A DNA stretch of 64,000 nucleotides from Acidimicrobiales bacterium (GTDB lineage Bacteria > Actinomycetota > Acidimicrobiia > Acidimicrobiales > VFJN01). Numbering within the stretch: the stretch's first letter is position 1; each line of letters starts with the position of its first letter. Positions 16,938-23,387 of this stretch are shown here, one piece after another. Under the pieces are notes generated by a model, which was not told where the DNA came from, searched no databases, and saw nothing but the letters and a program-made list of their open reading frames with translations. The position numbers and the translations under genes are program-made. The stretch covers positions 58,361 through 122,360 of the forward strand of contig DATHJB010000011.1 of NCBI GenBank assembly GCA_035316325.1, in the 5' to 3' direction.

Positions 16938-17450
16938 ATGAGCGACAACCACGACGATCACGAAGATCACGACGATCCGCCCACGAACGTAACCCTCGAA
17001 GTAGGTAGACGTCTCCGCGCCCTGCGCAAGGCCAAGGGAATGTCGCTCGACGACGTCGAGCGATCCTCCGAAGGCCGTTGGAGTGCCTCCGCCATCGGGG
17101 CCTACGAACGTGGCTTCCGCACCCTCAGCCTGCCAAGGCTGCACGAGCTGGCGGCGTTCTACGACGTCCCCGTCTCCGTGCTCCTGGGCCAGCAGGAGGC
17201 CATACCCGACAAGCCGCGCAAGCTGGTGCTCGACCTCGAGGCGCTCGGCAACGTGCCCGAGGCCGCGGCCATCCAGCGCTTCGCCCGCTCGATCGTTCTC
17301 GAGCGCGGCGACTTCAACGGCCGCGTGCTGTCGATCCGCCGCGACGACCTACGGGCCATCTGCGCCCTCCTCCAGGTCGACACCCCCGCGGCGATCGCCC
17401 AGCTCGAGGCCTGGGGCGCACTGGTCGATTCACCCGCTGCCTTTGAGTAA
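16938..17450 (+). CDS. bldD: BldD-like transcriptional regulator with c-di-GMP signature
   Basis: Xre-type repressor related to the Streptomyces developmental master regulator. After an acidic His/Asp-rich tail, the helix-turn-helix (about residues 19-80) reads VGRRLRALRKAKGMSLDDVE then SASAIGAYERGFRTLSLPRLHELAAFYDVPV. The C-terminal domain contains KLVLDLEALGNVP and, at residues 123-137, RGD, eight residues, then RRDD. This matches the RGD-X8-RxDD motif through which BldD binds tetrameric cyclic di-GMP. The total is 170 residues, close to Streptomyces BldD. The ATG at 16938 is preferred; in-frame GTG 16872 and ATG 16908 would add residues encoded by a tandem repeat. A candidate BldD box lies upstream. 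A role in development is inference; ligand binding is well supported by the motif. Confidence 0.9.
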   Translation: MSDNHDDHEDHDDPPTNVTLEVGRRLRALRKAKGMSLDDVERSSEGRWSASAIGAYERGFRTLSLPRLHELAAFYDVPVSVLLGQQEAIPDKPRKLVLDLEALGNVPEAAAIQRFARSIVLERGDFNGRVLSIRRDDLRAICALLQVDTPAAIAQLEAWGALVDSPAAFE

Positions 17451-17457
17451 CAGCCTC

Positions 17458-17486
17458 GCCGGCTTGCCGGCCGAGACCCCTTGGGG
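17458..17486 (+). terminator. tandem short hairpins after bldD
   Basis: GCCGGC-TT-GCCGGC (17458-17471) is followed at once by CCCC-TT-GGGG (17477-17486). Two stacked GC hairpins eight bases after the bldD stop make a plausible terminator. No T-tract is present. Confidence 0.45.
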
Positions 17487-17577
17487 CGGCGGCGGGGTGG
17501 TTGGATGGGTAGGCAAACGAAGCAAACCCCCGAATTGGCTCTGACTCGGGTGACGTCGGCCGTTAGCGTCTGACGTC

Positions 17578-18792
17578 GTGCCCCTGGTCATCCAGAAGTT
17601 CGGCGGGACCTCGGTCGCCGACCCGGATCGCATCCGCGAGGTCGCCGACCACGTCGCGCGCACGATCCGCCACGGCAACAGCGTCGTTGTCGTGGTGAGC
17701 GCGATGGGCAAGGAGACCGACGACCTGATCCGCCTGGCCCACGACGTGTCCGGTGTCCGTCCCGGGCGCGAGATGGACATGCTGATCACCGCCGGGGAGC
17801 GCAAGGCGATGGCGCTGCTGTGCATGGCGCTGCACTCGCTGGGTGTGCAGGCCGACAGCTTCACCGGCAGCCAGGCCGGGTTCATCACCGACACCGACCA
17901 CACCAGGGCCAAGATCGTGGAGCTGCGGCCGGACCGGGTGCGCAAGGCGCTCGACGAGGGCCGCGTGCCGGTGGTGGGCGGGTCGCAGGGCGTGTCGACC
18001 GACCGCGACGTCACCTTCCTGGGGCGGGGCGGCTCCGACACCACGGCCGTCGCCCTGGCGCACGCCCTCGACGCCGCCGCCTGCGAGCTCTACACCGACG
18101 TCTCGGGGGTCTTCAACGCCGACCCCCGCCTGGTGCCGACGGCGCGGCGCATGCCGGTCGTGTCGTTCGAGGAGCTGCTGGAGATGACCGCCACCGGCTG
18201 CCCCAAGCCGGCGATGCGGTCGGTGGAGTACGCCCGGCGTTGGGGCGTGAAGTTGCATGTCCGCTCGGCCTTCACCTGGGAGCCGGGCACCTGGGTCGTA
18301 GAGGAGGGCCCCTCCATGGAACAGGCGATCGTCTCCGCGGTCACCCACGACGTGAGCGAGGCCAAGGTCACCGTGTCGGGCGTGCCCGACCATCCCGGCA
18401 TCGCCGCGAAGCTGTTCCGCACGCTGGCGGACGGCGACGTGAACGTCGACATGATCGTGCAGAACGTGTCCGACCACGGCGTGACCGACATCTCGTTCAC
18501 CGCGCCCCGTGCCGACCTGGCGGCGGCCGTGGGGGTGTGCGAGTCGCTGGCGGGCGAGATCGGGGCCACGGGGGTGACGTCCGACAAGGACATCGCCCGG
18601 GTGAGCATCATCGGTGCGGGAATGAAGTCGAACCCCGGCGTCGCCGCCCGGATGTTCGCCACCCTGGCCGACGACGGCATCAACATCGAGATGATCTCCA
18701 CCTCGGCCATCCGCATCTCCTGCGTGGTGCGGGAAGACCAGGTCGAGCAGGCCGTCGGCGCCCTCCACACCGCTTTCGAGCTCGACTCCTGA
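17578..18792 (+). CDS. lysC: aspartate kinase
   Basis: First step of the aspartate family pathway (Lys, Met, Thr, diaminopimelate): phosphorylation of L-aspartate. The 404-residue length matches actinobacterial aspartokinase. The N-terminal kinase motif VIQKFGGTSVADPDRI is intact, with FLGRGGSDTTAVALAHAL and ELYTDVSGVFNADPRLVP further on. Two C-terminal ACT domains follow (about 265-330 and 345-400), including VPDHPGIAAKLFRTLADGDVNVDMIVQN and GAGMKSNPGVAARMFATLADDGINIEMISTS, the allosteric effector-binding part. The GTG start has TAGCGT at 17564-17569, eight bases upstream. TGACGTCG occurs on both sides of that hexamer (17551 and 17571), a possible operator. The partner aspartate-semialdehyde dehydrogenase is not adjacent. 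Confidence 0.96.
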   Translation: MPLVIQKFGGTSVADPDRIREVADHVARTIRHGNSVVVVVSAMGKETDDLIRLAHDVSGVRPGREMDMLITAGERKAMALLCMALHSLGVQADSFTGSQAGFITDTDHTRAKIVELRPDRVRKALDEGRVPVVGGSQGVSTDRDVTFLGRGGSDTTAVALAHALDAAACELYTDVSGVFNADPRLVPTARRMPVVSFEELLEMTATGCPKPAMRSVEYARRWGVKLHVRSAFTWEPGTWVVEEGPSMEQAIVSAVTHDVSEAKVTVSGVPDHPGIAAKLFRTLADGDVNVDMIVQNVSDHGVTDISFTAPRADLAAAVGVCESLAGEIGATGVTSDKDIARVSIIGAGMKSNPGVAARMFATLADDGINIEMISTSAIRISCVVREDQVEQAVGALHTAFELDS

Positions 18793-18793
18793 A

Positions 18794-18846
18794 CCGAAAC
18801 TGCGTGGCTCGTGGCCGCTATGGGGCCGCCTGCCACGCAATTTCGG
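18794..18846. repeat. near-perfect palindrome between convergent genes (family member 3)
   Basis: Fifteen-base arms CCGAAACTGCGTGGC (18794-18808) and its near reverse complement (18832-18846), one mismatch, with GGCC/GGCC able to pair inside the loop. It shares the AAATTGCGTGGC core with the palindrome at 8544. It lies exactly between the aspartate kinase and enoyl-CoA hydratase stops. Confidence 0.75.
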
Positions 18847-18851
18847 ATGGT

Positions 18852-19631
18852 TCAGCGGCCGGTCCAGTTCGGGGGCCGCTTCTCGGTGAAGGCGGCGATG
18901 CCCTCGGCGGCGTCCTCGGTGGCGGCGGTGACGGCCAGCAGCGGGTGGAGCAGCCGCAGCGACGCGTCGACGTCCTGGTCCCACACGGCGTAGAAGCCGT
19001 CGCGGCCCAGCTTCACGGCGGCGGGCGACTTCGCCGCCAGGGTCGCCGCCAGCTCGTCGACGGCGGCGTCGAGCCCCTCGACCGGGACCACCCGGTTGAC
19101 GAACCCCAGCCGCAACGCCTCGTCGGCCGCGACCCGGCGGCCGGTGAGCATCAGCTCCAGGGCGGCCTTCGGCGGCATCGAGCGGATCAGCGGCACGGTG
19201 ATCATGTGGGGCCACAGGCCCACGTCGACCTCGGGGGTGCCGAAGACGGCGTCGTCGGCCGCCACCACCAGGTCGCACGCCAGCGCCAGCCCGAACCCGC
19301 CGGCCAGGGCGTACCCCCGCACCCGGGCGATCGTCGGCTTGCCCAACCGGTACAGGTCGCGGAACAGCTCGGCCATCTCGCCGCGGGCCTCGTGGACCGC
19401 CAGCGTGTCGTCCGACGCCATCCCACCGAGGTCGGCACCGGCGCAGAACGCCGTGTCGCCGGCGCCGGTGAGCACGCACACCCGCACCTCGGGGTCGGCT
19501 TTCGCCTGAGCGAACGCCGCCCGCAGCGACCGCACCAGGTCCCACGACAGGGCGTTGCGGCGCTCGGGGCGGTTCAGGGTCAGCCGGGCGACGCCGTCGC
19601 TCACCTCGTGGAGAAGGGTTGGTTCTGCCAT
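18852..19631 (-). CDS. enoyl-CoA hydratase/isomerase family protein
   Basis: Crotonase-fold enzyme of about 259 residues. LTLNRPERRNALSWDLV opens the fold. The first oxyanion-hole segment FCAGADLGGM and the second GYALAGGFGLALACDLVVAADDAVFGTPEVDVGLWP are present. The second catalytic Glu of hydratases appears replaced in the VDVGLWPHM stretch, so isomerase or other acyl-CoA chemistry is possible. The ATG at 19629-19631 gives MAEPTLLHEV; a GTG two codons earlier is also possible. Its start codon overlaps the start of the divergent small membrane protein, so at least one promoter must lie in coding sequence. It belongs with the other scattered fatty-acid or branched-chain catabolic genes in the window. 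Confidence 0.85.
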   Translation of the reverse strand: MAEPTLLHEVSDGVARLTLNRPERRNALSWDLVRSLRAAFAQAKADPEVRVCVLTGAGDTAFCAGADLGGMASDDTLAVHEARGEMAELFRDLYRLGKPTIARVRGYALAGGFGLALACDLVVAADDAVFGTPEVDVGLWPHMITVPLIRSMPPKAALELMLTGRRVAADEALRLGFVNRVVPVEGLDAAVDELAATLAAKSPAAVKLGRDGFYAVWDQDVDASLRLLHPLLAVTAATEDAAEGIAAFTEKRPPNWTGR

Positions 19632-19938
19632 GATCACCGACGGTATGCCGTCCGCTCCCCCGCCCGACGAACCGGACGCGCCCGTGGACCCCGTGCTGGT
19701 CCGGCGTCGCCAGTGGGCCCGCTTCGCCGAGGTGGGCCAGCGGCTCGGCTACGGCCTCTACGCGCTGTCGCTGGGGCTGTTCTTCCTGGCCATGGCCCTC
19801 GACCTGCCGAAGGGCGTGGTCAACGTGATCGTGGTGGCGTTGATCCTGGGATCGGTGGTGCTGGCCCCCGCGATCGTGGTGGGCTACGGCGTGAAGGCCG
19901 CCGACCGCGAGGACCGTGAACGGGGCCTCAAGCCGTAA
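19630..19938 (+). CDS. small two-helix membrane protein
   Basis: A 102-residue protein of unknown function. The first 25 residues are Pro/Asp-rich (SAPPPDEPDAPVDPV), a basic segment RRRQWARFAEVGQRLGYG follows, and then two hydrophobic helices, LYALSLGLFFLAMALDL and VVNVIVVALILGSVVLAPAIVVGYG, before a charged tail. This looks like an inner-membrane protein with both ends inside. The ATG at 19630 shares bases with the divergent hydratase start; an in-frame ATG at 19645 is an alternative. It precedes the TetR gene and may belong to a conserved actinobacterial pair, but I do not recognise it by name. Confidence 0.65.
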   Translation: MITDGMPSAPPPDEPDAPVDPVLVRRRQWARFAEVGQRLGYGLYALSLGLFFLAMALDLPKGVVNVIVVALILGSVVLAPAIVVGYGVKAADREDRERGLKP

Positions 19939-19998
19939 TTGGCGTCGCGTCGCTCCGCCGCGAGTTACCGTCAAGTAGCCAGCGAGGAATGGAGCATC

Positions 19999-20589
19999 GT
20001 GTCCACACGGCTACCGGCCGCACGGCGGCGTCGCCAACTGCTCGAGGTCGCGTTGCACGTCTTCGCGAAGCAGGGCTTCTACGTGACGTCGATGAGCGAC
20101 ATCGCCGAGGCCGCCGGCGTGACGAAACCGGTGCTCTACCAGCACTTCGTGTCGAAGCGGCAGCTGTACGGCCAGCTCCTCGCCGAGGTGGGCAGCCAGA
20201 TCCAGGAGGCGATCACCAAGGCCGTGGCGTCGGCCAGCTCGCCCCGGGAGCAGGTGGAGCGGGGCTTCGCCGCCTACTTCACGTTCGTCGACGACCACCG
20301 CGACTCCTTCCGGCTCTTCTACACCCGCGGCTCGTCACGTGACGAGGAGTTCTCCGCCATCACCCGCGAGGTGGAGAACACGATCGCCGAGCAGGTCGCC
20401 GGCCTCATCGAGATCGAGGGCCTGACCGCCGAGCAGCGGCGGCTCCTGGGCCACGGCATCGTCGGGATGATCGAGGGCGCCAGCACCCGCTGGATGACGT
20501 CGGACGCCGAGACCGACCCCCAGGAGCTTGCCCGCCAGCTGGCCGACCTGGCCTGGCGTGGCCTGCGAGGCGTCCGCCCCGACGGCTAG
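19999..20589 (+). CDS. TetR-family transcriptional regulator
   Basis: A 196-residue repressor. The DNA-binding domain spans residues about 5-55: RRRQLLEVALHVFAKQGFYVTSMSDIAEAAGVTKPVLYQHFVSKRQLYGQLL, a textbook TetR helix-turn-helix. The C-terminal part begins AYFTFVDDHRDSFRLFYTRGSS, a form frequent among regulators of fatty-acid genes, though ligand specificity is not readable. The GTG at 19999 is preceded by AGCGAGGAATGGAG, a good ribosome site. TACCGT at 19966-19971 could be the -10 of its promoter, leaving a short leader. The divergent hydratase and the acyl-CoA dehydrogenase at 29433 are conceivable targets. Confidence 0.9.
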   Translation: MSTRLPAARRRRQLLEVALHVFAKQGFYVTSMSDIAEAAGVTKPVLYQHFVSKRQLYGQLLAEVGSQIQEAITKAVASASSPREQVERGFAAYFTFVDDHRDSFRLFYTRGSSRDEEFSAITREVENTIAEQVAGLIEIEGLTAEQRRLLGHGIVGMIEGASTRWMTSDAETDPQELARQLADLAWRGLRGVRPDG

Positions 20590-20683
20590 AAGGCGAGCGG
20601 GGCCACCGGGTCGTCCTCGGGGACGATGCCGGTCGTCCTCCAGGAGGACCAGCTCGACCCGGGCGCACCGGTACGGTCGTGCC

Positions 20684-21883
20684 GTGCGCGTCCGAGGGAT
20701 CCGCCACCCCTACATGTGGGGCCGCGACCACCCGATGGTGGTCGACGTGCTCATCGCCGCCGCGGTGCTGGTGCTCGGGATCATCGCCGGCTACACGGCG
20801 CCGGAGGACCCCAACGTCCACGACCCGAACGCCCTCAGCCTCGCCCTGTCGGTGGTGGGGGCCGTGCCCCTCGTGGCTCGCCGGCGCTGGCCGCTCCCGG
20901 TGTTCGCCGTGTGCTGGGCCACGACGATGGTCCACAGCTACCTCCGCTACCCGGAGGCCGCCCCCGTCTTCGGCGTCCTGTTCTCCCTGTACGCGGTCGC
21001 CGCCCACGCCCGGACCCGCCGCAGCGCCGTCGTCGCCCTGATCGTCGCTCTGACCAGCACCGCCTCGTTCACGCTGGTCCCCAGCCTCGACACCGGCGTC
21101 GGCGACGTCATCGGCATCTGGGCGCTGCTGGTGGCCTCGTGGGTGCTGGGCGACAACATGCGCATCCGCCGGGCCTACGTGACGACGATCGAGGAGCGGG
21201 CCGAGCGACTGGAGCGCGAGCGCGACGCCGAGGCCCAGCAGGCCGTGCTGGAGGAGCGCACCCGGATCGCCCGCGAGCTGCACGACGTGGTGGCCCACGG
21301 GATGAGCGTGATGGTCGTGCAGGCCGGGGCCGCCCGGCGGATCCTGGCCAAGGACGACGCCGAGCAGGCCACCGAGGCGCTGCGGAACATCGAGTCGACC
21401 GGACGGAGCGCGCTGGACGAGATGCGGCGCCTGGTGGGCGTGCTGCGGGCGCCGGGCGACGGCGACACCGTGCCGCGCCTCCCGCAGCCCGGCATCGGCG
21501 ACCTCCAGGAGCTGCTGCGCAACTGCCGCGAAGCCGGCCTCGACGTGTCGCTCCGGGTGGAGGGCGAGCCGCGGCCGCTGCCGTCGGGCCTCGGCCTGGT
21601 GGTCTACCGCATCGCCCAGGAGGCGCTGACCAACACGATCCGCCACGCGGGCCCCGCCCAGGCGCAGGTGTGCCTCGAGTACGCCGCCGACGAGCTGCGC
21701 CTCAGCGTGCACGACGACGGCCGGGGCGCCGCCACGTCGCCTCCCGCCGAGCCCGGCCACGGGCTGGCCGGCATGCGCGAGCGGGTGACCCTCTACGGCG
21801 GGAAGATCAGCGTCGGACCGCAGGCCGGAGGCGGCTTCCGGGTGTCCGCCGCGCTGCCGCTCGCCGCGAACGGGGCAGCATGA
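20684..21883 (+). CDS. membrane sensor histidine kinase, NarL/DesK-type
   Basis: Two-component sensor of 399 residues. Residues about 18-155 hold four to five hydrophobic helices (VVDVLIAAAVLVLGIIAGY, LSLALSVVGAVPLVA, VFGVLFSLYAVAAHA, AVVALIVALTSTASF, IWALLVASWVLG) with little extracellular loop, so it probably senses a membrane signal. A coiled coil (IEERAERLERERDAEAQQAVLEERTRIA) leads to the HisKA_3 phosphoacceptor His200 in RELHDVVAHGMSVMVVQAG. The ATPase has YRIAQEALTNTIRHA (N box) and DDGRG plus GHGLAGMRERV (G boxes). The GTG start has TACGGT at 20672-20677. The stop overlaps the response-regulator ATG (ATGA). Confidence 0.92.
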   Translation: MRVRGIRHPYMWGRDHPMVVDVLIAAAVLVLGIIAGYTAPEDPNVHDPNALSLALSVVGAVPLVARRRWPLPVFAVCWATTMVHSYLRYPEAAPVFGVLFSLYAVAAHARTRRSAVVALIVALTSTASFTLVPSLDTGVGDVIGIWALLVASWVLGDNMRIRRAYVTTIEERAERLERERDAEAQQAVLEERTRIARELHDVVAHGMSVMVVQAGAARRILAKDDAEQATEALRNIESTGRSALDEMRRLVGVLRAPGDGDTVPRLPQPGIGDLQELLRNCREAGLDVSLRVEGEPRPLPSGLGLVVYRIAQEALTNTIRHAGPAQAQVCLEYAADELRLSVHDDGRGAATSPPAEPGHGLAGMRERVTLYGGKISVGPQAGGGFRVSAALPLAANGAA

Positions 21884-22554
21884 GCGTCCCTCCGCCGCTG
21901 CGAGTGGTCGTGGCCGACGACCAGCACCTCGTCCGCACCGGGTTCCGCATGATCCTCGACACCGAGGACGGCATCGACGTGGTGGGCGAGGCGTCCGACG
22001 GCGTGGAGGCGGTCGAGGTGTGCCGCCGCCTCGCCCCCGACGTGGTGCTGATGGACGTGCGCATGCCCCGCATGGACGGCATCGAGGCCACCCGCCGCCT
22101 GGCCGGCCCCGACGTCGTCCACCCGCTGCGGGTGCTGATCCTCACCACGTTCGACCTGGACGACTACGTGTACGCGGCGCTGCGCAACGGGGCCAGTGGC
22201 TTCCTGCTGAAGGACACGCCGCCCGAGGACCTGGTGCGGGGCCTGCGGCTGGTGGCCGCGGGCGAGGCGCTGCTGGCGCCCTCGGTGACCCGGCGGCTGA
22301 TCGACGAGCTGGCGCAGGTCCCGGGCCCCCGGCAACCGCCCGCCGAGCTGGCGCTGCTGACCGACCGCGAGCGCGAGGTCCTCAAGCTGATGGCCGGGGG
22401 CCTGTCGAACGGCGAGATCGCCGCCCAGCTGATCCTCGGCGAGACCACGGTGAAGACCCACGTCGGCCGGGTGCTCACCAAGCTGGGCGTGCGCGACCGG
22501 GTGCAGGCGGTCGTGTTGGCCTACGAGTCCGGCCTCGTCACCCCCGGGACGTAG
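21880..22554 (+). CDS. LuxR/NarL-family response regulator
   Basis: A 224-residue partner of the upstream kinase; its ATG overlaps the kinase stop by four bases. The receiver domain has acidic pair ADDQ near residue 12, phosphoacceptor Asp59 in VVLMDVRMPRMDG, a conserved Thr in ILTTFDLDDY and Lys in GFLLKDTPPEDL. The C-terminal LuxR helix-turn-helix (about 155-215) reads LTDREREVLKLMAGGLSNGEIAAQLILGETTVKTHVGRVLTKLGVRDRVQAVVLAYE. The ABC exporter starts 58 bases downstream, and this gene order is typical of systems in which the regulator controls an adjacent MacB-like transporter. That control is inferred from order only. Confidence 0.95.
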   Translation: MSVPPPLRVVVADDQHLVRTGFRMILDTEDGIDVVGEASDGVEAVEVCRRLAPDVVLMDVRMPRMDGIEATRRLAGPDVVHPLRVLILTTFDLDDYVYAALRNGASGFLLKDTPPEDLVRGLRLVAAGEALLAPSVTRRLIDELAQVPGPRQPPAELALLTDREREVLKLMAGGLSNGEIAAQLILGETTVKTHVGRVLTKLGVRDRVQAVVLAYESGLVTPGT

Positions 22555-22612
22555 GCCCGATCCTCCCCGAGGACGACTCGGCCCGCGGCACCTGGTCCGT
22601 ACGTTCGTCGCC

Positions 22613-23383
22613 ATGCAAGCGATGACAAGTCCCCCTGTCACCGCCAGCACGGCCCGGGCGGATGTCGCCGCCCGGGCAGTGCAGGCCAGCAAGGTCTACG
22701 GCCACGGGTCCACGGCCGTGACCGCTCTCGACGACGTGACCGTCGACCTCCCCGCCGGCCGGTTCACCGCGGTCATGGGCCCCTCGGGCTCCGGCAAGTC
22801 CACCCTGATGCATTGCCTCGCCGGCCTCGACGACCTCACCCACGGCCAGGTGTTCGTCGGCGACGTGGAGCTCAACCGGCTCTCGGAGCGGGAGCTCACC
22901 CGGCTGCGGCGCGACCGCATCGGCTTCGTGTTCCAGGCGTTCAACCTGATCCCGACCCTCACGGCCATCGAGAACATCACGCTGCCGATGTCGCTCGCCG
23001 GCCGGTCGCCCGACAAGGGGTGGCTCGACGAGGTGATCGCCGCCACCGGCCTGGCCGACCGCGTACGTCACCGCCCCAGCGAGCTGTCGGGCGGCCAGCA
23101 GCAGCGCGTCGCCGTCGCCCGGGCGCTGGCCAGTCGGCCGGCCATCATCTTCGCCGACGAACCCACCGGCAACCTCGACTCCCGCACCGGCGCCGAGATC
23201 CTCGACTTCATGCGCCGGGCCGTCCGGGAGATGGGCCAGACCGTGGTCATGGTCACCCACGACCCGGTGGCCGCGTCCTACGCCGACGCCGTGCTGTTCC
23301 TGGCCGACGGGCGGATCGTCGACCTGATGGACGACCCGACGCCCGAACGGGTGCTCGACCGCATCAAGCAGCTCGGGACCTGA
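22613..23383 (+). CDS. ABC transporter ATP-binding protein, MacB/LolD type
   Basis: ATPase of an ABC exporter, 256 residues. Walker A GPSGSGKST, Q-loop FVFQAFNLIPTLTAIENI, signature LSGGQQQR, Walker B IIFADEP and H-loop MVTHD are all intact. The YGHGSTAVTALDDVTVDLPAG and FNLIPTLTA wording is typical of the MacB/LolD/FtsE group that partners with FtsX-like permeases. TACGTT at 22600-22605 lies seven bases before ATG 22613; a second in-frame ATG is three codons on. The permease gene starts four bases after its stop, so they form one unit, probably downstream of the two-component system. Confidence 0.94.
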   Translation: MQAMTSPPVTASTARADVAARAVQASKVYGHGSTAVTALDDVTVDLPAGRFTAVMGPSGSGKSTLMHCLAGLDDLTHGQVFVGDVELNRLSERELTRLRRDRIGFVFQAFNLIPTLTAIENITLPMSLAGRSPDKGWLDEVIAATGLADRVRHRPSELSGGQQQRVAVARALASRPAIIFADEPTGNLDSRTGAEILDFMRRAVREMGQTVVMVTHDPVAASYADAVLFLADGRIVDLMDDPTPERVLDRIKQLGT

Positions 23384-23387
23384 GGGC

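Noticed and set aside
17563..19974. 803-residue minus-strand frame and 699-residue plus-strand frame over aspartate kinase and hydratase
   Set aside because: Low-complexity shadows crossing two well-conserved genes and their intergenic palindrome.
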